In this document: piece by piece, positions 54,369 through 62,501 of the stretch
Position numbering within the stretch: position 1 is the first letter of the stretch
How the letters are laid out: every line of letters starts with the position of its first letter
Assembly: GCF_012516475.1 (NCBI RefSeq)
Contig: NZ_CP051217.1
Location: 2,604,001 to 2,668,000, forward strand
Direction of reading: 5' to 3'
Source: Parasphingorhabdus halotolerans
GTDB lineage: Bacteria > Pseudomonadota > Alphaproteobacteria > Sphingomonadales > Sphingomonadaceae
DNA length: 64,000 nucleotides
Translations under genes and position numbers: made by a program
The notes under the pieces: generated by a model
What the model saw: only the letters and a program-made list of their open reading frames with translations
Told to the model about the DNA's origin: nothing
The model's database searches: none

Positions 54369-54845
54369 TCACCAAAATAGGTTGTCACGAGTGCCGACAA
54401 TGGACTCAATCCGGGTCTTGCAATTGAAGTTCGGACCTTTTTTTTTGAATTCTGATTTCACAAGATGGCCACAGTACCTGTTCCGTTGGTTCCGAATTGT
54501 TGTCCAGTCCGTATGGTCAGTTACTCCGGTCAATGGCGTTTTTTCTGAAATTTCGATACCGGTCAGTGACCAGTACATCTCATTCAGTGCATCTTGTTGA
54601 ATGAAAATTGTTTGCAGCACTCCCCAAAACTCAACATATGCAAGGTCTTTCCTGCCTGTATTGTCCTGTTCAAGAATAGCAAATATTCCAGTATTTGTAT
54701 CTTGCAGCGCGTCCTGAGCAACGCAAAAAGCTGTATGTTTGTCGGTATCATCAAATCCCGCATTGGATTCCAAAAGGCGATTATTCAATAAATCATACAA
54801 ATATCCGCGATATTGTTCGAATTTTTCTAAACGGTGTTTTGTCAT
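54369..54845 (-). pseudogene. N-terminal piece of a broken unknown gene
   Basis: A 158-codon frame of unknown function (MTKHRLEKFEQYRGYL..., rich in Asp, Thr, Trp; ALNEMYWSLTGIEISEK). It stops 36 bases before the IS. One base dropped near 54385-54395 would carry the reading into YFGDGRETEVKAVDL and, past the IS, into the fragment at 53204-53379. The gene therefore seems to have suffered both a frameshift and the insertion; the original would be about 220 residues. Its ATG lies at the edge of a dispersed repeat and lacks a ribosome site, so the 5' end may be altered too. Confidence 0.65.
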
Positions 54846-54922
54846 GCTGAACTTGATTCAGTATCCAGAGCGGCAGCAGTCAACCTTTGTGAATCGGGAT
54901 TCCGGATCAAGTTCGAAATGAC
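54841..54922. repeat. 82-bp imperfect inverted-repeat element
   Basis: The ends GTCATGCTGAACTTGATTC and the complement of GGATCAAGTTCGAAATGAC match at most positions in inverted orientation. The left arm covers the start codon of the broken gene. It looks like a small non-coding mobile repeat (REP/MITE type) of a kind I recall from sphingomonad intergenic regions. Confidence 0.6.
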
Positions 54923-54940
54923 AATGCAGTTCATAGGACT

Positions 54941-54958
54941 GCCCTCTCCCTTGAGGGC
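54941..54958. repeat. hairpin GCCCTC-TCCCTT-GAGGGC
   Basis: A perfect 6-base inverted repeat just after the 3' end of the GFA-family gene, related to the element at 47499. There is no T run, so it is not a clear terminator. Confidence 0.5.
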
Positions 54959-54964
54959 GAGGGT

Positions 54965-55360
54965 TTATTGATCCCGCTGCAAAACCCCATCGTCAATCTG
55001 ATAATAATCTCCCTTGTCTGCGACAAAGATATGGCTCCACAGCTTCGTCCTTGTCGGCGTATCAAAACAGCCCATCGCCACAGCGGTTTTATCCACGGTG
55101 TTCGCATCCCAGAACAGGAAGGAACCGCAGGTTTTGCAAAACCCACGCCGCACTTTTTCTGAGGATTGATACCACGAGACATTCTCCTCGCCGCGCACGG
55201 TCAGCGCACCGGCGGGGATGTCGGTGGAAGCCCAGTAATGGCCAGATTGTTTGCGGCAATTTGTGCAATGGCATGCATCGGCTTCTGGCAGGTCGCCGGC
55301 GACTTCAATCTGCACCGCGCCGCAGAGGCAGGAGCCTTTATGGTTGTTGGTCTCGGTCAT
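54965..55360 (-). CDS. GFA/CENP-V family zinc protein
   Basis: A 131-residue protein of the Gfa (glutathione-dependent formaldehyde-activating) fold. The zinc-binding cysteines are GSCLCGAVQ, CHCTNCRKQSG and GFCKTCGS, so both sites look complete. Most family members have no proven formaldehyde activity. It sits in the interval between rplA and the broken gene upstream of rplJ, on the same strand, behind the rplKA terminator. Confidence 0.9.
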   Translation of the reverse strand: MTETNNHKGSCLCGAVQIEVAGDLPEADACHCTNCRKQSGHYWASTDIPAGALTVRGEENVSWYQSSEKVRRGFCKTCGSFLFWDANTVDKTAVAMGCFDTPTRTKLWSHIFVADKGDYYQIDDGVLQRDQ

Positions 55361-55378
55361 GTGGGGACTCCTGCAAAG

Positions 55379-55405
55379 AAAAAGGCCGGGGGGTTAGCCC
55401 GGCCT
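55379..55405 (-). terminator. terminator of rplKA
   Basis: On the minus strand a stem GGCCGGG / CCCGGCC with a 7-base loop is followed by TTTTT, about 60 bases after the rplA stop. Confidence 0.9.
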
Positions 55406-55465
55406 CTTTTATATCAAAAATATCCTCGTACTGAACTTCTTTCAGCATAAGGGAAAAAGCGGTTC

Positions 55466-56167
55466 TTAAGCGCCTTCAATCTCGCTGAGATCGATTTTCA
55501 AGCCCGGACCCATGGTCGTGCTCAATCCAACCTTGCGGACATATTTGCCCTTCGCGCCGGCTGGTTTTGCGCGAACCACTGCATTTACCAGCGCATCAAA
55601 GTTTTTGCGCAGATCCGATTCCTTGAAGCTCATCTTGCCGATGCCGTTATGGATGATACCGGCTTTTTCAACGCGATATTCAACCTGTCCGCCTTTGGCG
55701 TCTTTGACAGCTTGTCCGACATTTGGAGTCACGGTGCCGAGTTTCGGGTTGGGCATAAGGCCTTTTGGACCCAAAACCTTACCGAGACGGCCAACAACGC
55801 CCATCATATCCGGAGTGGCAATGATGCGGTCATAGTTGAGGTCGCCGTTTTGCATGGCTTCCATCAGGTCTTCCGCGCCAACTACATCCGCGCCAGCTTC
55901 TTTCGCTTCGTCCGCTTTCGCGTCCTTTGCAAATACAGCAACACGGGTTTCTTTACCGGTGCCAGCAGGAAGGCTGATAACGCCGCGGACCATCTGGTCA
56001 GCATGGCGCGGGTCAACACCCAAGTTGATTGCAACATCCAATGTTTCGTCAAACTTGCTGGAAGACGCGAGGTCTTTCAGCGTTTTGATGGCTTCATCGA
56101 TGCTGTATATTTTCGTGCGATCAACTTTGGCGTTGATCGCTTGCATTTTTTTAGAGAGTTTAGCCAT
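55466..56167 (-). CDS. rplA: 50S ribosomal protein L1
   Basis: A 233-residue L1, which forms the mobile L1 stalk and may repress its own operon. The conserved stretches [40 protein letters not shown] and [14 protein letters not shown] are present. It starts 3 bases after the rplK stop. A terminator follows. In most bacteria rplJ follows immediately; here 2.5 kb of other genes intervene. Confidence 0.99.
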   Translation of the reverse strand: MAKLSKKMQAINAKVDRTKIYSIDEAIKTLKDLASSSKFDETLDVAINLGVDPRHADQMVRGVISLPAGTGKETRVAVFAKDAKADEAKEAGADVVGAEDLMEAMQNGDLNYDRIIATPDMMGVVGRLGKVLGPKGLMPNPKLGTVTPNVGQAVKDAKGGQVEYRVEKAGIIHNGIGKMSFKESDLRKNFDALVNAVVRAKPAGAKGKYVRKVGLSTTMGPGLKIDLSEIEGA

Positions 56168-56170
56168 GTC

Positions 56171-56602
56171 CTATCCCTCCACCACGTCGATGCCCATCGA
56201 ACGGGCGCTGCCGGCGATGATTTTCATGGCTTGCTCGATGCTGTTCGCATTGAGGTCAACCATTTTCGTTTCCGCGATTTCTTTAATCTGTGATGATTTA
56301 ATTGTGCCGCCGGAAACTTTGCCGGGCTCGCTCGAGCCCTTCTTCAGTTTGGCGATTTTTTTGATCAAAAAGCTCGCCGGTGGTGTTTTGGTTTCAAAGG
56401 TGAAGCTGCGATCCGCATAGACCGTGATCTTGGTCGGGATCGGCGCGCCTTTTTCCATTTTATCTGTGGCGGCATTAAACGCCTTACAGAATTCCATGAT
56501 GTTAACACCGCGCTGACCGAGTGCTGGTCCGATTGGCGGGGATGGATTTGCAATACCGGCAGGTACTTGCAAATTGATATAGCCATCAATTTTTTTAGCC
56601 AT
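56171..56602 (-). CDS. rplK: 50S ribosomal protein L11
   Basis: A 143-residue L11 of the GTPase-associated centre. The conserved [20 protein letters not shown] and the C-terminal rRNA-binding domain ([20 protein letters not shown]) are intact. The ATG at 56602 ([16 protein letters not shown]) is the standard N-terminus, with AAAGGA upstream. First gene of the rplKA unit. Confidence 0.98.
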   Translation of the reverse strand: MAKKIDGYINLQVPAGIANPSPPIGPALGQRGVNIMEFCKAFNAATDKMEKGAPIPTKITVYADRSFTFETKTPPASFLIKKIAKLKKGSSEPGKVSGGTIKSSQIKEIAETKMVDLNANSIEQAMKIIAGSARSMGIDVVEG

Positions 56603-56629
56603 TTGGCTGTCCTTTCTTTCTATTCCCGC

Positions 56630-56650
56630 CTTCGACAAGCTCAGGATGAG
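56630..56650. repeat. dispersed intergenic repeat in the rplK leader
   Basis: CTTCGACAAGCTCAGGA, related to the element at 24980. It lies 28 bases before the rplK start codon, within the predicted transcript leader. Confidence 0.6.
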
Positions 56651-56721
56651 CGAGTCTAGGGTGGGTCAAATTAAGCGGTACTGGCGGCTTGTCCGGAGAC
56701 TCGCCTCCCGCAGGAACGGAG

Positions 56722-56750
56722 CCATTAGTCGAGATCGGCGGGCAAAGCAA
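56722..56750 (-). promoter_or_regulatory. sigma-70 promoter of rplKA
   Basis: TTGCTT and TAATGG with a 17-base spacer on the minus strand, about 115 bases before the rplK start. It supports a separate transcript for rplKA. Confidence 0.55.
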
Positions 56751-56849
56751 GCCTGTCCGGATAAACACTCGTCAATCAATAATTTACCAATAAATTTGGA
56801 AAGATGTTCAAGTTTTTAAGGCACATAACGAACCAAGGGATCGATTAAA

Positions 56850-57398
56850 ATGGGGCAACAAAATATGAAGAAGGTTGGTGTGGCTACTGCAGCGCGCGTA
56901 TTGGGGGCTTTATTAGCCGCAACGACGGCCAGCGCCGCACATGCAGAGGCAGATACGGCGACCAGTTCCGCGACTATCGCAACGCCGATTTCCATCATTA
57001 AGACACAGGACCTGAATTACGGCTCGGTTGTTGTCGGCCCGGGTGCCAATCCTTGGGTAGCGATGGATGTGTGGACCGGAAACCGGTTTTGCGCCAACGA
57101 TACCGTGTGTTTCGGCAGTGCAACGGCGGCTCGTTTTACCGTTTATGGTTCGACGGATGCCAATATTTCCTACCAGCGTTCAATCCCGTTCACCGGATCT
57201 GCCGGACCGGACATGCGAATAGACCTGACCTGCCAGGCCAGTAATTCAAGTGGGCCGCTTATCGTTCCCGAAGGCCATGTTCTACCGCTGGTAACAACGG
57301 GCACAGCGATCGGTTGCGCGGGCGTGCTGCATGCTAACCCGGGCCAGCCCGACGGCAATTGCAGCGGCTCGATGACGCTCAACGTTGATTATCTTTAA
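56850..57398 (+). CDS. DUF4402 secreted protein
   Basis: A 182-residue exported protein with a signal peptide (residues 1-32, cleavage after AHA) and a DUF4402 beta-sandwich domain (ATIATPISIIKTQDLNYGSV at the start, MTLNVDYL at the end). Two cysteine pairs (FCANDTVCFG and TCQ...GCAG) could form disulphides. The family is thought to be surface or pilus-like. It lies on the plus strand between rplK and nusG, both on the minus strand, so it interrupts the nusG-rplK link. ATG at 56850 has AAGGGA upstream; 56865 is an alternative. Confidence 0.85.
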   Translation: MGQQNMKKVGVATAARVLGALLAATTASAAHAEADTATSSATIATPISIIKTQDLNYGSVVVGPGANPWVAMDVWTGNRFCANDTVCFGSATAARFTVYGSTDANISYQRSIPFTGSAGPDMRIDLTCQASNSSGPLIVPEGHVLPLVTTGTAIGCAGVLHANPGQPDGNCSGSMTLNVDYL

Positions 57399-57478
57399 GT
57401 GGTATTTTTCGGCGCGTTTCGACTTGATACGCGCGCTTCAGAAAAGGGCCGATGTCCAGTAACGTCAAGTCATTAAAG

Positions 57479-57501
57479 GCATCGCACTCGCCGGGCGATG
57501 C
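57479..57501 (-). terminator. probable terminator after nusG
   Basis: Stem GCATCGC / GCGATGC with a 9-base loop, 8 bases after the nusG stop on the minus strand. The T run after it is short (CTTT), so termination may be partial. Confidence 0.5.
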
Positions 57502-57509
57502 GGAACAAT

Positions 57510-58046
57510 CTACTTCGCGACTTCAACCTGTTCAAAATCGAGTTCAACCGGTGTAGCCCGGCCAAAGATCGACACAGACACTTTCACGCGGTTTTTCTCG
57601 AAATCCAGTTCCTCTACAATACCGTTAAAGCTGGCAAACGGACCATCGAGAACCTTGATCTGGTCGCCAATTTCGTAATTGACGGTGATCCGCGTTTTCG
57701 GTGCGTTGGCGGCTTCCTCTTTGGTGTTGAGAATGCGCGCAGCTTCCGCTTCGCTGATTGCTTGCGGCTTGGTGGTGCCGAGAAAGCCGGTAACCTTTGG
57801 CTGGTCTTTGACCAGGTGATAGACATCATCGGTCATTGTGAGCTTGGCAAGCACATAGCCGGGAAAGAATTTCCGTTCCGATTGTACCTTCTTGCCGCGG
57901 CGAACCTCGGTGATGGTTTCGGTCGGAACTTCGATCTCTTCAACCAGCTGGGTGAGTCCCAAACGCTTGGCATCCGCCTCAATCGCTTCTTTGACCTTAT
58001 GCTCAAAGCCAGAATAAGCGTGAATAATATACCAGCGTGCTGCCAT
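57510..58046 (-). CDS. nusG: transcription termination/antitermination factor NusG
   Basis: A 178-residue NusG. The NGN domain (WYIIHAYSGFEHKVKEAIEA; RKFFPGYVLAKL; VTGFLG) and the C-terminal KOW domain (GDQIKVLDGPFASFNGIVEE) are intact. It follows secE by 43 bases on the same strand, the usual order. The rplK gene normally next is displaced by the DUF4402 gene and a 0.9-kb gap. Confidence 0.98.
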   Translation of the reverse strand: MAARWYIIHAYSGFEHKVKEAIEADAKRLGLTQLVEEIEVPTETITEVRRGKKVQSERKFFPGYVLAKLTMTDDVYHLVKDQPKVTGFLGTTKPQAISEAEAARILNTKEEAANAPKTRITVNYEIGDQIKVLDGPFASFNGIVEELDFEKNRVKVSVSIFGRATPVELDFEQVEVAK

Positions 58047-58089
58047 GGGTGGACCTTATCCTAAATTCTCAAATTACTGTGTGGGACGA

Positions 58090-58284
58090 TCAAGCCAGCG
58101 TGAGTAGCCAGCCGACAGTCCCGTTAAATACCGCATCAACGCCAAGGAAGAAAAGTCCGAGGATCGTCGTCATGATCAGCACCAAAATCGCCGTACGCAC
58201 GGTCTCTGGCCATGTTGGCCACACAACCTTACTGGTTTCGGTGCGGACCTGCCGCATGAACTCGCCTGGATTTACTTTTGCCAT
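58090..58284 (-). CDS. secE: preprotein translocase subunit SecE
   Basis: A 64-residue SecE of the short, single-helix type. The amphipathic N-terminal part (PGEFMRQVRTETSKVVWPTW) is followed by the membrane helix (TAILVLIMTTILGLFFLGVD). It works with SecYG in protein export. In most bacteria tRNA-Trp sits just upstream; here a PhyH-family gene is in between. Confidence 0.97.
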   Translation of the reverse strand: MAKVNPGEFMRQVRTETSKVVWPTWPETVRTAILVLIMTTILGLFFLGVDAVFNGTVGWLLTLA

Positions 58285-58425
58285 TGCTTCGTTTCCGTTT
58301 TAGTTCCCGGTTTCAACATAAACTCCGGGTGTCAGTCGCTGGACTGTGATCGGATATATGCATGATTTCGGAAAGAACCAGCCCCTTAACTGCTGATTCA
58401 CAGATTCGCAAGGGGAGAGTGTGGC

Positions 58426-59304
58426 TTAACTGTGCAGTGCCCGCCGCGGATGCATGCCATCGACGTAACCCATAAACGGTTCATGGATAGAATAGCCGAG
58501 TAGCTCCTGCACTCGCGATGGTAATTTTGCCGCCTTTTCCGGCGGTACAGCCAGCAACATGGTTTCCAGTGGTCGCATCCAGCCGGGGCAATATTGCGGG
58601 GTTACGATCAGCCGCGATTGGCCTGATTTGTTCGCCCCGCCGCGATGCCATAGGTTTCCCTTGGCGATCATCAGGGAGCCGGCAGGCATGACCGCTTTGA
58701 TAGCGTCCGGGTGATAGCCGGGGTCGTCCTTATGGGCGTAATCATCAGCATTGAAAAAATCGGAAAGAGCGTTTGCTCCGACGGGTTTTTCATCGCCCCA
58801 CGCATGACTGCCCGGCAATATTTCCGTTGCGCCATTGTCTTCGGTCATCGCATCAATCGTCCAGAACGTACTCACACCCAAAGCCTTGCGCGGCATTTTC
58901 TGGCGGCAGTGTTCGTCATCCATATGCCATGGCTGCACAGTTTCGCCCGGATGCAGGTTTATCGCCAGACAAGCAGAAAGCAGGCAGGATTTGCCTAGTT
59001 CTTTTTCGGCAAAGGCGAGTTGGAGGGGGTGGGTAATTAGGTCTGCGAAGATCGGATCTTTGCTTAGCATGGCGTATATGCGGTTGGACTCTGTGCCCTC
59101 AAAAACATTGCGGCCTCTTACGTCCGCGTCAATCCATGGCTGAAGCGCTGCGCGTTGCCGCGCGACTTCCTCCGACGTCATGATCGCCGGGAAAATTACA
59201 TAGCCATTGGTTTCATATTCATCCCAGCATTGGTCAAACGTCCGACCGCCGAGCCAGGGTTCCAATGCGGCAAGCGCCATATCTATCGTCTGTTCAAGCA
59301 TCAT
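58426..59304 (-). CDS. phytanoyl-CoA dioxygenase (PhyH) family protein
   Basis: A 292-residue Fe(II)/2-oxoglutarate dioxygenase. The iron-binding HxD is H127-x-D129 (VQPWHMDDEH), and the distal histidine is in NLWHRGGANKSGQSR, which also supplies the 2-oxoglutarate arginine. The substrate is unknown; PhyH proteins hydroxylate lipids, secondary metabolites and phosphonates. I chose ATG at 59304 (MMLEQTIDMALAAL) over in-frame starts up to 59346. It sits between tRNA-Trp and secE on the same strand, with a 141-base gap to secE. Confidence 0.88.
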   Translation of the reverse strand: MMLEQTIDMALAALEPWLGGRTFDQCWDEYETNGYVIFPAIMTSEEVARQRAALQPWIDADVRGRNVFEGTESNRIYAMLSKDPIFADLITHPLQLAFAEKELGKSCLLSACLAINLHPGETVQPWHMDDEHCRQKMPRKALGVSTFWTIDAMTEDNGATEILPGSHAWGDEKPVGANALSDFFNADDYAHKDDPGYHPDAIKAVMPAGSLMIAKGNLWHRGGANKSGQSRLIVTPQYCPGWMRPLETMLLAVPPEKAAKLPSRVQELLGYSIHEPFMGYVDGMHPRRALHS

Positions 59305-59415
59305 ATGAATATGGCAGAAAACGGGGCTTCTGGCAATGCAACACAAGACGCTACGGCATGGCCGAAAAGCCGATATCTGACAGCAATCTCATTGCGAGTT
59401 CATTGCGAGAGAAAA

Positions 59416-59491
59416 TGGCAGGGGCGCACGGGATCGAACCGTGGGCCTTCGGTTTTGGAGACCGACGCTCTACCATCTGAGCTACACCCCT
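59416..59491 (-). tRNA. tRNA-Trp (CCA anticodon)
   Basis: A 76-base cloverleaf with CCA encoded. Acceptor stem AGGGGTG / CGCCCCT, D-arm TAGCTCAGATGGTAGAGC, anticodon loop CTCCAAA with anticodon CCA, and T-arm GGTTCGATCC. In most bacteria it lies directly upstream of secE; here the PhyH gene separates them. Confidence 0.98.
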
Positions 59492-59759
59492 ACATCAGCC
59501 GATCCGTTGTAATGGAAATCAACTGAACGGCGCATTAGCGCCATGCGCGGGTAAGAGCAAGCGCCATATTAGCGTATTTCAAATATGAAAAAATGGTTAA
59601 GATAATGAGAGTCACTGTTTACCGCGCGGGACAAGAACCAGTTTACTCGCTTATGAGAGTGTGTCCTTGCGATACTGGCTTTCTGGTTATTTTCCGGGCG
59701 TAATTCGGTGAAATCCGGCATCTGCACTGAAATCAAACTCCAACCCAAGGATATGCGAT

Positions 59760-60137
59760 ATGATAGATTCCCCGACCCGAAAAATTTTAAGGATTCCGCC
59801 GCTCAGCCGTTATGTCTTTGCTTCAGAGGTAGATCGCTGCGCTCCGCGCCATAAATTACTTATCCCCGCGCGATTGCGGTTCTCTGGATCGACCAGTTTT
59901 GCGGTTCAGGTGACAGATTTGTCGCTTGCCGGCTTCGCCTGTGATGCCCTTTTGCAAACCCATCCCGGCACGCGATGCTGGCTCAAATTGCCCACGCTTG
60001 CCGCGTTGGAAGCCGAGACAGTGCACTGCAACCGCGACAGTCTCGGTTGCGCGTTCCAAAACTTGCTGAGTCCGGCCGTGGTAGACCGGTTTATTGCGCT
60101 CTATCCCGTGCCGGAAACTTTGAAAAACCAGACTTAG
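59760..60137 (+). CDS. PilZ domain protein
   Basis: A 125-residue protein. The PilZ signature is present: the RxxxR-type motif RCAPR (then HKLLIPARLRF) followed by VTDLSLAGFAC, matching (D/N)xSxxG. This is the c-di-GMP binding fold, so it is a possible receptor for the product of cyclases such as that at 31356. A 268-base gap to the tRNA gene holds no other feature that I see. Confidence 0.85.
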   Translation: MIDSPTRKILRIPPLSRYVFASEVDRCAPRHKLLIPARLRFSGSTSFAVQVTDLSLAGFACDALLQTHPGTRCWLKLPTLAALEAETVHCNRDSLGCAFQNLLSPAVVDRFIALYPVPETLKNQT

Positions 60138-60192
60138 TTTTACCTCGCGAACTTCTTTGTTTATGCTCCTTTCGTAAATTCTGGAGAAAGAC

Positions 60193-60741
60193 ATGTCTGA
60201 TATCCGCACAAGGCCGGAACCGCTAAAAGTTCTGCGCATTTTCAGATCTGAGGATGCACAGGAATTTAACGAAGCGGGGCATATGTCCTATGTCGATGAT
60301 GCGCCGGTCATTCTCGACGGCCTGACCAAAATGGGCGAAGCCGGGGTGGCGGAAGGCTATTCCGGCAAGTGCCTGTTCAGCGGTTTTGGTTTTTCGCTTC
60401 ATCATTTCTGGTTCAAACCCGGCTATCCGCTGCCGCTGCATAGCCACGATAGTGATTGTCTATATTACGTAATCGCCGGTGATATCCGCATGGGGACTGA
60501 AGAGATGAAAGCAGGCGATGGCTTTTTCCTGCCGGCCGAAACGCCTTATACCTATACCATTGGCGAGAACGGTGTGGAAATACTGGAATTCCGTACGCAG
60601 GAAGATTTCAACATCCAGTTCAAGGGCAAAACCGAAGCCTATTGGGAGCAGATGCTGGAGAAGCTACGCACACAGAGACCCGGCTGGTCGGACGCTCTAC
60701 CGCCCAGTTTATCGCCTACTTCTGATGTTCAGAACGCCTGA
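60193..60741 (+). CDS. cupin domain protein
   Basis: A 182-residue protein with one central cupin (PLPLHSHDSDCLYYVIAGDI and KAGDGFFLPAETPYTYT). The metal-binding histidines are in HSHD. GGAGAAAG lies upstream of the ATG. It converges on the Rieske oxygenase gene with a gap of 34 bases. Function unknown; possibly a small-molecule dioxygenase or isomerase. Confidence 0.85.
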   Translation: MSDIRTRPEPLKVLRIFRSEDAQEFNEAGHMSYVDDAPVILDGLTKMGEAGVAEGYSGKCLFSGFGFSLHHFWFKPGYPLPLHSHDSDCLYYVIAGDIRMGTEEMKAGDGFFLPAETPYTYTIGENGVEILEFRTQEDFNIQFKGKTEAYWEQMLEKLRTQRPGWSDALPPSLSPTSDVQNA

Positions 60742-60775
60742 TGTTTGCACGCGCAACACAGGTCGCGCAGCTAGA

Positions 60776-62011
60776 TCACTCCGCTGCTTCCAATTGATCG
60801 TCAAGCTTTTGTGAAGCAAAAATCCGGTCCAGTTCGGCATCGTCGGCATCGATCAACCGATCAACCCATTGGTGGAAAACTTGCCCGCCACCTTCGTTGC
60901 GGCCGAACCAGACTTTTTCGATCAATCCGGATTGCAGCGATTCATGCTGGCGTTTGCCGGTGGTATAATCCTCATCCGCCACCACGGTTTTCAAAAAGGC
61001 AAACTGGTCGTTTGCGCCCTGGCGGACAGCATCGTCGGTGGGTTCATGTTCCATCACGTAAAATTGCGTGGTGAAACTCTCACCAACCGTCTTGCCGGGG
61101 AAAAGCTGGGAAATCATCGCGCCACGTCCGCCGCCGCCGTAAAAGCTGGCAATCGATATATGGGGAAAGATCGTCCAGACACCCTGCAACAGTGCATCAA
61201 TCGGCCAGTCTTGCGGAGAAATTTCCGTCAAATCAATCTGTTCGTCGCTGCCAGTTTTTTGAACAAATTTCGATGGTGCCGACAATCGTTGATGCGGACC
61301 CCAGGCAAAATAGTTGGCTTGATTAAAAAAATCGGCTCCGAAAGTATCTTTGTGAAGCACGGGCAGATGATAGAAATCCAGATAGCCATCATAAGCGGTC
61401 TTCCAGTTCGGGCCCGGAATCGTCCGCTGGTCAAACAAATGCCAGTTGTCAAAACCGAAATGAGACAGCATTTCGTCGTAGCCGCAAAGATAAGTCTCAA
61501 TATCCAACGCGCTTTCGGGATCGAGCGTGGCCCAGATCAAACCGGCCCGCTCCAGCGTGGGGAATTTCTGGAGGCAGAATTGCGCTTTGTCGACTGTGCC
61601 GAAATCTTTCGGGGAAGCAATTGCGAGCAAGTCACCATCGTTTTTAAACGTCCAGCCATGATAACCGCAGGTGAAGCGGGTTGCATTGCCGCTGCCTTGC
61701 GCCACCGGATTGCCGCGATGGGTGCAGCTGTTGAGAAACGCTTGCGCGGTACCATCTTTCTGGCGTGTGACCAATACCGGAATGCCGGCCATGTCTATCG
61801 CCTTATAGCAGCCAGGTTCTGGGAGTTCGCATGAAGGCGCCAGCATTAAGGGCAGGCGCTTGAAGATTTTTTCCGTTTCCAGCGCAAAGCGCGCCTCGTC
61901 GGTATAATCAGATGCTGGAACGGCCACGACATCGTCGGTGAGCTCCATCGTGCCAGCCTCGGCATGATCGATTAGTGATTGAGTCATTTCCATCAATTTC
62001 TGACGCGACAT
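60776..62011 (-). CDS. Rieske non-haem iron aromatic ring-hydroxylating oxygenase alpha subunit
   Basis: A 411-residue oxygenase. The Rieske centre is C96-x-H98 (NSCTHRG) and C115-xx-H118 (FTCGYHGW). The mononuclear iron site is in the C-terminal domain (YDGYLDFYHLPVLH, giving the two histidines). No beta subunit, reductase or ferredoxin gene is nearby, as is usual in sphingomonads, where these are scattered. The substrate is unknown; demethylases and carnitine/choline-type monooxygenases share this architecture. Confidence 0.93.
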   Translation of the reverse strand: MSRQKLMEMTQSLIDHAEAGTMELTDDVVAVPASDYTDEARFALETEKIFKRLPLMLAPSCELPEPGCYKAIDMAGIPVLVTRQKDGTAQAFLNSCTHRGNPVAQGSGNATRFTCGYHGWTFKNDGDLLAIASPKDFGTVDKAQFCLQKFPTLERAGLIWATLDPESALDIETYLCGYDEMLSHFGFDNWHLFDQRTIPGPNWKTAYDGYLDFYHLPVLHKDTFGADFFNQANYFAWGPHQRLSAPSKFVQKTGSDEQIDLTEISPQDWPIDALLQGVWTIFPHISIASFYGGGGRGAMISQLFPGKTVGESFTTQFYVMEHEPTDDAVRQGANDQFAFLKTVVADEDYTTGKRQHESLQSGLIEKVWFGRNEGGGQVFHQWVDRLIDADDAELDRIFASQKLDDQLEAAE

Positions 62012-62063
62012 TATTCTCTCCTGAATTTTGGGCAGAGAATATCAGAAAGGCGGCCGCAAAAAA

Positions 62064-62489
62064 CTATTCTTTATGCGTAGGCGATTCTGCTTCCCGCATG
62101 GAGACAGGTTCATTACGTGTCCAGATCCATGTGCCACCGATCAGCGCTGCGGCGATGGGTATCAGATTCCAGGGCATTTTCACGAAAATCAACGCGATGA
62201 TTATGCTTGCCAGAAAGGCGACCAGCGCCGCACGCTTCCCTTTCTTGGTGATAGCCCGGTTGTTGCGCCAATTCAGGATATGCGGGCCGAATATTTTGTG
62301 ATCCAGCAACCATGCCTCAAGCCTCGGCGAACTTCGGGCAAAGCAGAAAGCAGCAAGGATCACAAAGGGAACGGTCGGCAAGAGCGGTAAAACCACGCCG
62401 ATGGCTCCAAGCCCCAGAGCGGTCAGTCCAGCGAGAAGATAAAGCTGTCGTTTCACACTACGGAGATAGCATGGTTGTTCAAATAACAT
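62064..62489 (-). CDS. DUF454 (YbaN-like) membrane protein
   Basis: A 141-residue inner-membrane protein. The conserved DUF454 core is GAIGVVLPLLPTVPFVILAA, followed by FCFARSSPRLEAWLLDHKIFG. Three to four membrane helices are predicted. It starts 12 bases after the nhaA stop on the same strand and is likely co-transcribed. GTG at 62456 is an alternative start. The function of the family is not established. Confidence 0.87.
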   Translation of the reverse strand: MLFEQPCYLRSVKRQLYLLAGLTALGLGAIGVVLPLLPTVPFVILAAFCFARSSPRLEAWLLDHKIFGPHILNWRNNRAITKKGKRAALVAFLASIIIALIFVKMPWNLIPIAAALIGGTWIWTRNEPVSMREAESPTHKE

Positions 62490-62501
62490 GAGCCAAATTT
62501 T

